Source: an uncultured Sutterella sp. (lineage in GTDB: Bacteria; Pseudomonadota; Gammaproteobacteria; Burkholderiales; Burkholderiaceae_F). Taken from it: DNA of 52,003 nucleotides. The notes beneath the pieces are model-generated. The model did no database searches. It saw only the letters and a program-made list of their open reading frames with translations, and had not been told where the DNA came from. The DNA lies in assembly GCA_905198475.1 (NCBI GenBank), contig CAJKCQ010000007.1, positions 1 to 52,003 on the forward strand. The letters are read 5' to 3'. Made by a program: the position numbers and the translations under genes. Shown in pieces: positions 34,331 through 43,426 of the stretch. How positions within the stretch are numbered: position 1 is the first letter of the stretch; every line of letters starts with the position of its first letter.

Positions 34331-34906
34331 ATGACCGCAGCCCCGCAGTGCGAACGCGACCCGTCCTACGCCGAGGACAACCTCATCTGGATCGACATGG
34401 AGATGACGGGGCTGCAGCCCGAGGTGAACCGCGTCCTCGAGGTCGCAGCGATCATCACCGACAAGAACCTCAACATCCTTCACGAGGGTCCGGTGGTCGC
34501 CGTCCGTCAGCGCCCCGAGGTCCTCGCCTCCATGGACGCCTGGAACACCGAGACCCACACGAAGTCGGGGCTGGTGCAGCGCTGCCTCGAGAGCACCGTG
34601 GACGAAGAGGAGTGCGCGCGGATCTTCACCGAGACCTTCCGCCGCTTCGTTCCCGAAGGCAAGAGCCCGATGTGCGGCAACACGATCGGTCAGGACCGCC
34701 GCTTCATGGCGCGCTGGCTCCCCGGGATGGAGCGCTACTTTCACTACCGCTCGATCGACGTCTCGACCATCAAGGAGCTCTGCCGCCGCTGGGCCCCCGC
34801 GAAGGTCTGGGTGGGCACGTCGGTGGGCAAGCACCAGGCGCTCGTGGACATCCGCGACAGCATCAAGGAGCTCGAACACTACCGCCGCGAGGTCTTCAAG
34901 ATCTGA
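34331..34906 (+). CDS. orn: Oligoribonuclease Orn
   Basis: Orn is a 3'-5' exoribonuclease of the DEDDh family that finishes RNA decay by cutting dinucleotides and also degrades pGpG. The 191-residue protein has the exonuclease motifs LIWIDMEMTGL near residue 18, GNTIGQDRRFMARWLP near residue 117 and KHQALVDIRDSIKELEHYR near residue 163. The ATG at 34331 follows a weak purine-rich stretch (GAAGAAGAGC). The frame extends upstream with unrelated sequence. It is divergent from the M48-like gene and ends at a strong terminator. Length and motifs are typical. Confidence 0.97.
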   Translation: MTAAPQCERDPSYAEDNLIWIDMEMTGLQPEVNRVLEVAAIITDKNLNILHEGPVVAVRQRPEVLASMDAWNTETHTKSGLVQRCLESTVDEEECARIFTETFRRFVPEGKSPMCGNTIGQDRRFMARWLPGMERYFHYRSIDVSTIKELCRRWAPAKVWVGTSVGKHQALVDIRDSIKELEHYRREVFKI

Positions 34907-34945
34907 TTCTCACCTTTTCAGTCCACTGATATATATGCATTTTCA

Positions 34946-34980
34946 AAGGGGCGTCGGCTTGTGTCGGCGCCCTTTTTTTT
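34946..34980 (+). terminator. Intrinsic terminator of orn
   Basis: AAAGGG and GCGTCG pair with CGGCGC and CCCTTT, with one bulged G and a loop of about 8 nt. Eight Ts end the element at 34980. Confidence 0.85.
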
Positions 34981-35110
34981 GCTATGTAACTACCCATAGC
35001 AGAGGCACGAACTTACCCTTAGGTTTTTTGACGATTGACGCAGGCATAATGTGAGCATCTGTAAACCATAAGCAGAAACAACTATTCCATCACTTCAAGG
35101 AGATCTCGCA

Positions 35111-36379
35111 ATGGGCATCACCGAATGGGTTGCCGTACTGGCAATCTTCGCCGTCATCTACGGCCTCATCAAGCGGTATGAGACCCGCCTGGTTCTCATC
35201 GCCTCCGGCTTGTTTCTGTGCTTGATTTCGTGGAATCTCGTGGGCGGTCTGAACGCCTTCGCGAAGTCCATGACCAACGCCTCGCTCGTCATGGCGATCT
35301 GCTCGTCCATGGGCTTTGCGTTCTGCGCCAAATTCACCGGCGCCGACCGCTCCCTCGTGCACTACCTCGCCACGCCGATCCGCGGCCTCGGCATCTTCCT
35401 CGTGCCCGTCTGCACGGTGATCACGTTCTTCGTGAACATCGCCATTCCGTCGGCTGCGGGCTGCGCTGCCGCCGTCGGCTCGACCCTCATTCCGGTGATG
35501 CTGCGCGCCGGCATCAAGCCCGCGGGTGCGGCCGCCGCCGTCCTCGCCGGCACCGTCGGCTCCTACCTCTCGCCCGGCACGTCGCACAATCCGTACGTCG
35601 CCGCCATGGCGAAGATGGATGTGATGGACTTCATCGGCTTCCATGCCCCGTACTCGGTCATGGTCGGCGCCTGCGGCGTGATCGGCGTGCTGATCATGTG
35701 CCTCATCCTCGGCGACAACAAGGGCGACAAGAACGCTGAAGTCGACAAGTCAAAGCTCCAGAAGGACGAAGGCTTCGTGCCGAGCCCGATCAAGGCTCTC
35801 GTGCCGCTCGTTCCGATCACCATCCTCGTGGCCGGCAACCTCTGGGTGCCGTTCATCAAGATGGGCGTGGCGCAGGCCATGGTCCTCGGCTCCGTGATTG
35901 CTCTGGCCGTTGCGCGCTGCAACCCGCAGACCTTCTCGAAGGAATTCTTCAACGGCTGCGGCAAGGGCTACGCCGACGTGATGGGCATCATCATCGCCGC
36001 GGGCGTCTTCGCCGCCGGCCTCAAGTCCGCCGGCCTGATCGACGTCTTCGTGCAGGCTCTGAAGGAATCCAACGACATCGCTCGCTGGGGCGGCTCGTTC
36101 GGTCCGTTCGTGATGGGCATCCTCACGGGTTCGGGCGACGCTGCGACGCTCGCCTTCAATGAAACCGTCACCCCGCACGCGAAGGACTTCGGCATGTCGA
36201 TCGAAGGTCTGGGCGGCCTCGCCTTCCTCGCCGGCGCCGCCGGCCGTACGGCCTCCCCGCTCGCCGGCGTGACGATTCTCGTCTCGGGCATCGCGATGGT
36301 CTCGCCGATCGAAGTGATCAAGCGCACCGCTCTGCCGATGCTCATCGCCACGACCCTCTGCGCGATCCTCATGGTCTGA
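35111..36379 (+). CDS. dcuC: Anaerobic C4-dicarboxylate carrier, DcuC family
   Basis: DcuC-type carriers export succinate and exchange C4-dicarboxylates under anaerobic conditions. The 422-residue membrane protein has about 11 hydrophobic segments. Family-typical stretches are NASLVMAICSSMGFAFCAKF near residue 57, NIAIPSAAGCAAAVGSTLIP near residue 114, GTVGSYLSPGTSHNPYVA near residue 152 and GILTGSGDAATLAFNE near residue 337. AAGGAG lies 9 nt before the ATG. The codons are those of a highly expressed gene (many GGC, GCC, CTC and GTC, few rare codons), unlike the recBCD genes. It is a single-gene unit between two strong terminators. It suits the frdAB, aspA and dcuA/B genes 8-15 kb downstream. 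Confidence 0.92.
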   Translation: MGITEWVAVLAIFAVIYGLIKRYETRLVLIASGLFLCLISWNLVGGLNAFAKSMTNASLVMAICSSMGFAFCAKFTGADRSLVHYLATPIRGLGIFLVPVCTVITFFVNIAIPSAAGCAAAVGSTLIPVMLRAGIKPAGAAAAVLAGTVGSYLSPGTSHNPYVAAMAKMDVMDFIGFHAPYSVMVGACGVIGVLIMCLILGDNKGDKNAEVDKSKLQKDEGFVPSPIKALVPLVPITILVAGNLWVPFIKMGVAQAMVLGSVIALAVARCNPQTFSKEFFNGCGKGYADVMGIIIAAGVFAAGLKSAGLIDVFVQALKESNDIARWGGSFGPFVMGILTGSGDAATLAFNETVTPHAKDFGMSIEGLGGLAFLAGAAGRTASPLAGVTILVSGIAMVSPIEVIKRTALPMLIATTLCAILMV

Positions 36380-36450
36380 CGCTGGATCCTCCCGCAGGAC
36401 GGGCGCCCGCTCCCCACCCGGAGCACCCGTCGCCCTCCTTCGATCCCCGG

Positions 36451-36503
36451 AAAGCCTTCTCCGGAACACGCCCCTTCAGGGCACGGTTCCGGGAGGGCTT
36501 TTT
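36451..36503 (+). terminator. Intrinsic terminator of dcuC
   Basis: AAAGCCTTCTCCGGAAC (36451-36467) pairs with GTTCCGGGAGGGCTTT (36486-36501), with a few mismatches, and five Ts end the element. It lies about 70 nt after the stop. Confidence 0.85.
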
Positions 36504-36610
36504 GCTTTCCGTCTTCCTCAGGGATTTTTCGCTTCGACGGGCGTGCCCGCATCAGGCAAAATTCCGTCCGCCTCTGTTTCCAGGCGTTTACAGATAGACC
36601 TCCACACATC

Positions 36611-37975
36611 ATGATCAGCGCATTCGACATCTACAAGATCGGCATCGGCCCCTCGAGCTCCCATACGGTCGGCCCCATGAAGGCGGGCAGGGAGTTCTGC
36701 GACGAGCTCGTCCGCATAGGACTCGCCGAGCGCACGACGCGCGTGGGCGCGGAGGTCTACGGCTCGCTCTCGCTCACGGGCCGCGGGCACCACACCGACC
36801 AGGCGATCATCCTCGGTCTCGAGGGGTATCTCCCCGACACGGTGCCGCTCGAGCGAATTCCGGAACTCCTCGCCGCCGTCGAAAAGGATGAGAAGCTCCT
36901 GCTCGGCGGCACCCGACCGGTGGACTTTCCGCGGGAGACCGGCATGGTCTTTCGCTCCGAATTCCTGCCGCTCCACGAGAACGGCATGATTCTGCGCGCC
37001 TGGGCGGGCGGGGAGCTGCTGCTCGAGAAGACCTACTACTCGATCGGCGGGGGCTTTATCGTCGACGCGGAGCACTTCAACGAGAAGCCCGAGGAAGCCG
37101 TGAAGGTGCCGCATCCCTATTCGTCCGCCACGGAACTTCTCGCCGAGTGCCGCGAGACGGGGCTCTCCATCTCGGCGCTCGCGCTCGAGAATGAGCTCGC
37201 CCGCCGTCCGCGCGCCGAGATCGACGCGCACTTCGCGCACGTCTCGCGTGTGATGGAGGAGTGCATCGCCCGCGGCGTGCGCACCGAAGGGGTGCTGCCC
37301 GGGCCGCTGCGCGTGCCGCGCCGCGCGCCGCAGCTGAACCGCCAGCTTCTCGCTGCGGACCGCACGAGCGTGGATCCCCTCGCCGTGATCGACTGGATCA
37401 ACATGTACGCGCTCGCCGTCTCCGAAGAGAACGCCGCGGGCGGCCGCGTGGTCACCGCGCCCACGAACGGCGCCTGCGGGGTGATCCCCGCGGTGCTCGC
37501 CTACTGGGGGAAGTTCATCGGCGAATCCACGCCCGAAGCGTGCCTGCGGTTCTTCCTCGCCTCGGCCGTCGTGGGCGAACTCTTCAAGATGAACGCCTCG
37601 ATCTCGGGCGCCGAAGTGGGCTGCCAGGGCGAGGTGGGCGTCGCCTGCTCGATGGCGGCGGCCGGGCTCTGCGAAGTGATGGGCGGCAGCCCCGAGCAGG
37701 TGACCACCGCCGCGGAGATCGGCATGGAGCATTCGCTCGGCCTCACCTGCGACCCGGTGAACGGCCAGGTTCAGGTGCCCTGCATCGAACGCAACGCCAT
37801 CTTCGCCGTCAAGGCTGTGAACGCCGCGCGCATGGCGCTGCGCCGCACGAGCACCCCGCGCGTCTCGCTCGACAAGGTGATCGCCACCATGTACGAAACG
37901 GGTAAGGACATGAACGCGAAGTACCGTGAGACGAGCCGCGGCGGGCTCGCCGTCAAGGTGCTCCACTGCGACTAG
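36611..37975 (+). CDS. sdaA: L-serine ammonia-lyase, iron-sulfur type
   Basis: This enzyme deaminates L-serine to pyruvate and ammonia using a labile [4Fe-4S] cluster. The single-chain 454-residue form has the N-terminal domain start SAFDIYKIGIGPSSSHTVGP and the catalytic domain APTNGACGVIPAVLAY near residue 280. The cluster cysteines sit in GACGVIP, GCQGEVGVACSMAAAGL and LTCDPVNGQVQVPCIERNAI. The ATG at 36611 gives the conserved N-terminus. The gene converges on the pRiA4b-type gene: the two stop codons share the palindrome CTAG at 37972-37975, so no terminator fits between them. In this setting it feeds pyruvate from serine into anaerobic metabolism. Confidence 0.96.
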   Translation: MISAFDIYKIGIGPSSSHTVGPMKAGREFCDELVRIGLAERTTRVGAEVYGSLSLTGRGHHTDQAIILGLEGYLPDTVPLERIPELLAAVEKDEKLLLGGTRPVDFPRETGMVFRSEFLPLHENGMILRAWAGGELLLEKTYYSIGGGFIVDAEHFNEKPEEAVKVPHPYSSATELLAECRETGLSISALALENELARRPRAEIDAHFAHVSRVMEECIARGVRTEGVLPGPLRVPRRAPQLNRQLLAADRTSVDPLAVIDWINMYALAVSEENAAGGRVVTAPTNGACGVIPAVLAYWGKFIGESTPEACLRFFLASAVVGELFKMNASISGAEVGCQGEVGVACSMAAAGLCEVMGGSPEQVTTAAEIGMEHSLGLTCDPVNGQVQVPCIERNAIFAVKAVNAARMALRRTSTPRVSLDKVIATMYETGKDMNAKYRETSRGGLAVKVLHCD

Positions 37976-38589
37976 CCGGCCGAGTCCTCTTCGGTCTTTT
38001 TCCGACGGGTCCGGGACTTCTTCGGCGCCGCCTCAACGAAGCCCGTGATCTCCGTCGGATCGAACTCCTCCGGACGCTCGATTCCAAGCCATTCGCACCG
38101 CCATTGGACTTCTTCGGGCTCCTCATCTGGGTGCGCGAGGATGTACTTCAGGCGCTCGTAGGCCCAGGGGCCGCCACAGTCTTCGGGCGGGCAGGCGCCC
38201 TTCGCGCCCGTGCAGCGGGCCCGTTCGCCGGGTTCGTCCAACACGGCTTCGAGCGTGAGCTTGTGCTCCCAGCCGTCGCCGAAGTCGTAGATGAAGTAGA
38301 GCTGACCGCCATACTGCCCGTAGTAGTCGCCGATCGTCAGCTCGTCGGCGTCGAAGACTTCCGCCGGCCCCCAGGTGTCGAGCGTTCCGTCCGGGTCGCG
38401 CGGCATGATGTTGATCTGCCGGTGCGTCTTGTCGCAGAACATGTAGAGATGCCAGCCGTCCCAACCGAAGGCGCTGAAGATTGCATGAGCGAATTCACTG
38501 AAAGTCTTGGAGACGGGAACGACGAGGCGGCGCCAGACGGGCGGCTTCGTGATGCCGAGCAGATGGATCTTGAACTGCAGTTGCTGCAT
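37972..38589 (-). CDS. Plasmid pRiA4b ORF-3 family protein
   Basis: A 205-residue protein with the pRiA4b ORF-3 fold also seen in the IS1096 passenger protein (TnpR-like). Its biochemical role is not established. The domain spans most of the protein: LQFKIHLLGITKPPVWRRLV near residue 3, FGWDGWHLYMF near residue 40 and YIYDFGDGWEHKLTLE near residue 95. A WRCEWLGI segment and a Lys/Arg-rich tail (KKSRTRRKKTEED) follow. The ATG at 38589 has AGGA just upstream and gives the conserved start. The gene lies last in a run of minus-strand genes (ridA, recG, oxyR, AI-2E transporter) with a 52-nt gap. No transposase or inverted repeats accompany it, so it appears to be a chromosomal host gene. Confidence 0.88.
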   Translation of the reverse strand: MQQLQFKIHLLGITKPPVWRRLVVPVSKTFSEFAHAIFSAFGWDGWHLYMFCDKTHRQINIMPRDPDGTLDTWGPAEVFDADELTIGDYYGQYGGQLYFIYDFGDGWEHKLTLEAVLDEPGERARCTGAKGACPPEDCGGPWAYERLKYILAHPDEEPEEVQWRCEWLGIERPEEFDPTEITGFVEAAPKKSRTRRKKTEEDSAG

Positions 38590-38641
38590 GAGGATTCCTG
38601 TTGATGTTGATGTTGAGAGTGAGATGGAGCGCGCAGGGGCG

Positions 38642-39895
38642 TCAGCTCTTCGGCTGAGCCGGCGTCTGAACCTGAGCGCCGGGCTTCTGGGTTTCGCTGG
38701 GCTTCTTGGGCGCCTGCTCCGCCGTCTTGCCCTCGACCGCGGCCTGCGCGAGTTGGATGACGGGGCGCTTGAGCCACGCCGAGAAAAGCGCAACGCCCAC
38801 GGCGAGCAGTAGCGGCCCGAGGATGAGGCCGAGGAACCCGAACGCGAGCACGCCGCCGAAGACGCCGAGGAAGATGAGCGCGATCGGCATCGAGGTGCCC
38901 CTCGAGATCAGAATGGGCTTGATGAAGTTGTCCACGCTTGAGACGGCGAGCGTGCCCCAGGCCACCAGGAAGAGCGCCATGCCGAGCTCGCCCTGGGTGT
39001 AGAGCCACACCGCGGCCGGCCCCCAGATGAGGGGCGGTCCGATCGGAATCACCGAGAGCACGCAGACGGCGAAGGAGAGGACGAGGACCCCGGGGACGCC
39101 CGCGATCCAGAAGCCCACGCCGGCGACGAGTCCCTGGCCGATCGCCGTGCCGACGATGCCGAAGACCACCGAGCGCGTCGTGTTGACGAGGATGCCGGTG
39201 ATCTCGCGGGCGATGCCCCCAGAGACGCGCTCGACCAGGGCCGAGATGCGGTCGGCGAACCACGCACCGTCGCGGTAGAAGAAGAAGACGATGAAGGTGA
39301 CGAAGATCAGCTGCACGACGCCGTTGCCGACGTTCACCGCGGCGTCGACGAGGCCGCTCGAGAGCGGGTCGAGCATGCGCTGCACGGTGTGGCCGAAGGT
39401 GGCCGGGTCGATCGCGAGCTTGAGCTGCTCGTGCAGCCACTCGCCCACGTAGGGGATGCCGTCCACGGCGGCGAGCACCGGCGTCGGGTTCTTGAGCCAG
39501 GCCGCGGCCATCGTCACCCAGCGCGGGATCTGCTGCGCGAGCGCGAAGAGCAGAAACGACATCGGGATGAGAAAGGTGACGATGATGAGGAGCACCATCC
39601 CGGAGGCGGCGACCGTCGCGGAGTGCCGCAGATGGTCGAGGAGCCACCGGAAGACGGGCCAGGTCACCACGGCGATCACTGCGGCGAGCAGAATCGCCGT
39701 GAGGAAGGGCTGCAGCACGAGGTAGCAGCCCGCCGCTACCACCACCATGAGCGCGACGCGCACGATGAGGTCGATGCGCTCGCCGAAGCTCCCGCCCGCA
39801 AGGGGGCCGAGTTTCGGGAGCCGCCGGCGCGGCGACGCACTCTTGGGCGGTATGGGCTTTCGGCCGGGGGCCTCTTCAGGCGCTTTCTCGGTCAT
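38642..39895 (-). CDS. AI-2E family transporter (PerM/YdiK-like)
   Basis: A 417-residue inner-membrane protein of the AI-2E transporter family, a poorly characterised group named for AI-2 export and also linked to sodium/proton antiport. It shows the standard layout: helices near residues 45-90, a pair near 120-140, a central soluble part and a conserved final bundle. Family landmarks are FVTFIVFFFYRDGAWF near residue 200, SVIPIGPPLIWGPAAVWLY near residue 280, SSVDNFIKPILISRG near residue 310 and FLGVFGGVLAFGFLGLILGP near residue 335. The ATG at 39895 has GGAGAA 7 nt upstream; an in-frame ATG at 39907 lacks good spacing. A Pro/Gln-rich tail ends it. It follows oxyR by 32 nt. The substrate is unknown. 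Confidence 0.88.
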   Translation of the reverse strand: MTEKAPEEAPGRKPIPPKSASPRRRLPKLGPLAGGSFGERIDLIVRVALMVVVAAGCYLVLQPFLTAILLAAVIAVVTWPVFRWLLDHLRHSATVAASGMVLLIIVTFLIPMSFLLFALAQQIPRWVTMAAAWLKNPTPVLAAVDGIPYVGEWLHEQLKLAIDPATFGHTVQRMLDPLSSGLVDAAVNVGNGVVQLIFVTFIVFFFYRDGAWFADRISALVERVSGGIAREITGILVNTTRSVVFGIVGTAIGQGLVAGVGFWIAGVPGVLVLSFAVCVLSVIPIGPPLIWGPAAVWLYTQGELGMALFLVAWGTLAVSSVDNFIKPILISRGTSMPIALIFLGVFGGVLAFGFLGLILGPLLLAVGVALFSAWLKRPVIQLAQAAVEGKTAEQAPKKPSETQKPGAQVQTPAQPKS

Positions 39896-39927
39896 CGGGT
39901 TCTCCATTTCCGTCGTGCCGCGGGCTT

Positions 39928-40872
39928 TCAGCGCACCGTGGGCTTTTCGAAGACGGGCGCGCACCCGTTGAGCTTCAGGGCGTGCATCGCGCTCTGCAGC
40001 GCCGTGATCGCGTCGAGGCGCGTGAAGCTCTTGCGCCAGACGAGCATGGCGCGGCGCTTCGGGGGCGGATCCTTGAAGGGCAGGGTCTTGATCGCGTTCG
40101 AGAGCCCGGTGAGGTAGGGAACGGCCGAAGCGGGGAGCACCGTGATGCCGAGGCCCTGCGCGACCATGTGGAAGATCGTCTGCAGGCTCGAGCCTTCAAC
40201 GGTCTTCTGCACGTCCGAGGCGCTCGAGGCGAAGACGGCGAGGTCCGGACAGACGCCGAGGATCTGGTCGCGGAAGCAGTGGCCCGCGCCGAGCAAGAGC
40301 ATCGTCTGGTCCTTGAGTTCATCGGTGCCCACGTAGTTGCGGTTCACCCAGGGGTGGTGCGAGGGGACGGCGACGACGAAGTTCTCCTCATAGACCTCCA
40401 TCGTCATGAAGCCCGTGTCCACGAGCGTGTCGGCGGTGATCGCGACGTCGATCGAGCCGTTGCGCAGCTTCGCGAGGAGCTCCGTCGTGAAGCCCTCTTC
40501 GAGGACGAGCGGCATGCGCGGCGTCGTTTCGATCATGCGGCCGATCAGTTCGGGGAGCAGGTACGGCCCGATCGTGTAGATCACGCCGAGGCGCAGGGGC
40601 CCGGAGAGCGGGTCGCGGCCCTGGTGCGCGATCTCGGGGATGCGGCGGGCCTCTTCGACCACCTTCTGCGCCTGATCGACGATCTGCTGGCCGATCGGCG
40701 TCACGGCGATGTCGTTTGAGCGGCGCTCGAAGATCGTCACCCCGAGCTCCTCTTCGAGCTTGCGGATGGCGACGGAGAGCGAGGGCTGGCTCACGCTACA
40801 GCTCTCGGCGGCGCGGCCGAAGTGGCGGTGCCGCGCGACGGCGATGACGTACTTGAGTTCGGTAAGTGTCAT
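39928..40872 (-). CDS. oxyR: Hydrogen peroxide-responsive regulator OxyR
   Basis: OxyR is a LysR-type activator switched on by peroxide through an intramolecular disulfide. The 314-residue protein has the N-terminal winged helix (MTLTELKYVIAVARHRHFGR, with SQPSLSVAIRKLEEELG). Cysteines fall at residues 199 and 208 (HCFRDQILGVC), exactly the positions of the redox pair in E. coli OxyR. The C-terminal effector domain is complete. It lies 32 nt after recG in the same direction; a recG-oxyR pairing is common in betaproteobacteria. Its regulon is not visible here. An oxygen-sensitive gut organism would use it to set catalase, peroxiredoxin and related defences. Confidence 0.95.
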   Translation of the reverse strand: MTLTELKYVIAVARHRHFGRAAESCSVSQPSLSVAIRKLEEELGVTIFERRSNDIAVTPIGQQIVDQAQKVVEEARRIPEIAHQGRDPLSGPLRLGVIYTIGPYLLPELIGRMIETTPRMPLVLEEGFTTELLAKLRNGSIDVAITADTLVDTGFMTMEVYEENFVVAVPSHHPWVNRNYVGTDELKDQTMLLLGAGHCFRDQILGVCPDLAVFASSASDVQKTVEGSSLQTIFHMVAQGLGITVLPASAVPYLTGLSNAIKTLPFKDPPPKRRAMLVWRKSFTRLDAITALQSAMHALKLNGCAPVFEKPTVR

Positions 40873-40904
40873 GGTTGTTGTCGGAATGTGAATGAATTTT
40901 TTGG

Positions 40905-43004
40905 TCAGGCGGTGAGGAGCTCCGCGCGGGCGCTGAACCAGCGCCGGGCGTGGCGGCGCGCGGCCTCCGGGTGGCTTTCGAGCATGCGGGCGGCGGCGGT
41001 GCGCGCGGCCTCGACGAGCGCGGCGTCCTCCTCGAGGTCCGCAAAGCGCAGGATCGGCATGCCCGACTGCTGTTCGCCGAGGAATTCACCCGGTCCGCGC
41101 AGCTGCAGGTCGCGCCGGGCGATCTCGAAGCCGTCCGTCGTTTCGCGGATGATGCGCAGCCGCTCGCGACCCTCTTCGGAGAGCCGGTCGTCGTAGAGGA
41201 GCACGCAGGCGCTCTTCGCGCCGCCGCGCCCGACGCGGCCGCGCAGCTGATGGAGCTGCGCGAGGCCGAAGCGCTCGGCGTGCTCGATCACCATCAGGGT
41301 GGCGTTCGGGACGTCCACGCCCACCTCGATCACGATGGTGGCGACGAGAACGTGGATCTCGCCCGCGGCGAAGGCCTTCATCACGGACTCCTTCTCCTGC
41401 GCCGTCATGGCGCCGGTGAGCAGCCCGATGCGTAGGTCCGGCAGGCGCGCCGCGAGGTCGCGGGCGCACTCGACGGCGGGCGTGAGGTCAAGCGCTTCAC
41501 TCTCCTCAATGAGGGGGCAGACCCAATAGACCTGCCGGCCCTCCGAGACGGTGTGGCGCAACACCCCCACGACGGCGTCGCGTCTCTCGAGCCGCACGAG
41601 CTTCGTCTCGACCGGAGTGCGCCCGGGCGGGAGCTCGTCGACCACGGAGACGTCGATGTCGGCGAGGTAGCTCATCGCGAGCGTGCGCGGAATGGGGGTG
41701 GCCGAGAGCATCAGGAGGTGGGGCTTCAGCCCGTCCTTCATCTTTGAGGAAGTGAGCGAGAGCCGCTGCGCGACGCCGAAGCGGTGCTGCTCGTCGACGA
41801 TCGCGACGGCGAGGTTCTCAAACTCCACCCCTTCCTGAATGAGGGCGTGGGTGCCCACGATGATCTTCGCCTCGCCCGAGCGGATGGCTTCGAGCGCGGC
41901 CGTGCGCTCTGCGGCCTTCTGCCGGCCGGTGAGCCAGGCGGTGCGGATGCCGAGGGGTTCGAGCCAGGCGCAGAGCTTCTCGAAGTGCTGCTCGGCGAGG
42001 ATCCCCGTCGGGGCCATGATCGCCGCCTGCCGGCCCGACTCCACGGCGCGCAGCGCCGCAAGCGCGGCGAGGATCGTCTTGCCGCAGCCGACGTCGCCCT
42101 GCACGAGCCGGTGCATGGGGCGGCCTGCCGCAAGGTCGCGGGCGATCTCGCCCCAGACGCGCTCCTGCGCGCCCGTGAGGCGGAAGGGGAGTGAGGCGAT
42201 GAAGGCGGGGATGAGGCCGCCCGCGGCGGGTTCGCGAAGCTCCGGAGCGCGCTCGGCAAGCGCGAGCACGCGCATTTCGCGCAGCGTGATCTGCTGCGCG
42301 AGGAGTTCGTCGAACTTGAGGCGCCGCCAGTGCGGGTCCGTGCGGCTCCCCAGAGCCTCGGCGTCCGCATCGGGCGGCGGGTTGTGAAGGTATTCAAGCG
42401 AGGCGCGCAGCCCCGGGAGATCGAGACTCCGCCGGATCTCCTCCGGGACGGGATCCTCCATTCCCTGCATGTCGAGAAGCGCCCGGGAGATGCGCTTCCT
42501 GAGCCACGTCTGCTGCACGCCTTCCCCGAGGGGGTAGACGGGCGTGAGGGACTTCGGGAGCGTCGCGTCGCTCGCCACGGGCTTGCGGATCTTCGGGTGG
42601 ATCATCTCGAGCCCGCCCGCATAGGCCGGGCGCGGCTCGCCGAAGAGGCGCACCACCGCGCCGGGTCGTAATACGCGCTGCGTGTCAGCGTAGTAGTGGA
42701 TGAAGCGCAGCGCGAGCAGCCCCGTTTCGTCGCGCACCTGGGCGACGAGCTGCTGTCCGCGCGGCGTGGCGGTCATCTGCGAGCGCACGACCTCACCCTG
42801 CACCTGCGCGGTTTCGCCCGGGACGAGCATGCCGATCGGGTCGATCTTCGTCTCGTCCTCGTAGCGCAACGGCAGATGAAGGATGAAGTCCCAGTCACTG
42901 ACGAGCCCGAGGCGGCGCAGGCGCTCCGCGAGGGGCGCGAGCTTCTGCTGCCGGATGACGCCGGCGGGGCGGCTGCGGGCGGGGGTGGATGTGGGCTGCG
43001 GCAT
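40905..43004 (-). CDS. recG: ATP-dependent DNA helicase RecG
   Basis: RecG is the superfamily 2 branch-migration helicase that reverses stalled forks and processes D-loops. The 699-residue protein has an N-terminal wedge OB-fold (about 60-160, with LRYEDETKIDPI) and then helicase domain 1 with GDVGCGKT. The DEAH-type box is DEQHRFGVAQR near residue 410. Helicase domain 2 has VATIVIEVGVDVPNATLMV and LHQLRGRVGRGG. The C-terminal TRG-like region has PGEFLGEQQSGMP. The ATG at 43004 gives a typical start. It is 29 nt after ridA and 32 nt before oxyR, so it is probably part of one operon. All motifs are intact. Confidence 0.96.
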   Translation of the reverse strand: MPQPTSTPARSRPAGVIRQQKLAPLAERLRRLGLVSDWDFILHLPLRYEDETKIDPIGMLVPGETAQVQGEVVRSQMTATPRGQQLVAQVRDETGLLALRFIHYYADTQRVLRPGAVVRLFGEPRPAYAGGLEMIHPKIRKPVASDATLPKSLTPVYPLGEGVQQTWLRKRISRALLDMQGMEDPVPEEIRRSLDLPGLRASLEYLHNPPPDADAEALGSRTDPHWRRLKFDELLAQQITLREMRVLALAERAPELREPAAGGLIPAFIASLPFRLTGAQERVWGEIARDLAAGRPMHRLVQGDVGCGKTILAALAALRAVESGRQAAIMAPTGILAEQHFEKLCAWLEPLGIRTAWLTGRQKAAERTAALEAIRSGEAKIIVGTHALIQEGVEFENLAVAIVDEQHRFGVAQRLSLTSSKMKDGLKPHLLMLSATPIPRTLAMSYLADIDVSVVDELPPGRTPVETKLVRLERRDAVVGVLRHTVSEGRQVYWVCPLIEESEALDLTPAVECARDLAARLPDLRIGLLTGAMTAQEKESVMKAFAAGEIHVLVATIVIEVGVDVPNATLMVIEHAERFGLAQLHQLRGRVGRGGAKSACVLLYDDRLSEEGRERLRIIRETTDGFEIARRDLQLRGPGEFLGEQQSGMPILRFADLEEDAALVEAARTAAARMLESHPEAARRHARRWFSARAELLTA

Positions 43005-43033
43005 CGGGGCGGTGCTCGTAGAGGAGGCGGTCG

Positions 43034-43426
43034 TCAGAGCACGATGCCGACGCGGTCGATGATCGCCTCGATCTCGACGAGGCCGCCCTTCGGGAGCGCC
43101 GCGACGGCGACGCAGGAGCGGGCCGGATAGGGCGGGGTGATGAATTCGCCCATCACCTTGTTCACGACGGCAAAGTCGTCCATCGACTTGAGGAAGATCG
43201 TGAGCTTCGCGACGTCGGCGAGCGTCGCGCCGGCTTCGTGCGCCACGGCCTGGAGGTTGCGGAAGGCCTGGCGGGTCTGCGACTCGACGTCGGGTTCGAG
43301 CTCGCCCGTCTCCGGGCGGATGCCGAGCTGGCCCGAGCAGTAGAGCGTCGTTTCGGTGAGCGCTCCCTGACTGTAGAGGCCGATGGCGGCCGGGGCTTCT
43401 TCGGTGGAGATGATGCGATGGGCCAT
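43034..43426 (-). CDS. ridA: RidA family reactive enamine/imine deaminase
   Basis: RidA hydrolyses reactive 2-aminoacrylate-type enamines that arise from PLP enzymes such as serine or threonine dehydratases. The 130-residue protein has the family features: AIGLYSQGALTETTLYCSGQ near residue 15, the FRNLQAVAHEAGATLADV segment near residue 55 and the active-site region PPYPARSCVAVAALPKGG with Arg near residue 105. It ends in LVEIEAIIDRVG. The ATG at 43426 has GGAG about 9 nt upstream. It heads the ridA-recG-oxyR minus-strand run. The PLP-free serine ammonia-lyase at 36.6 kb also yields aminoacrylate as an intermediate, a plausible though unproven link. Confidence 0.93.
   Translation of the reverse strand: MAHRIISTEEAPAAIGLYSQGALTETTLYCSGQLGIRPETGELEPDVESQTRQAFRNLQAVAHEAGATLADVAKLTIFLKSMDDFAVVNKVMGEFITPPYPARSCVAVAALPKGGLVEIEAIIDRVGIVL

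Noticed and set aside
37972..38589. IS1096-type mobile element
   Set aside because: The pRiA4b/TnpR-like domain occurs in IS1096, but there is no transposase or terminal inverted repeats, and the gene sits in a housekeeping gene run.
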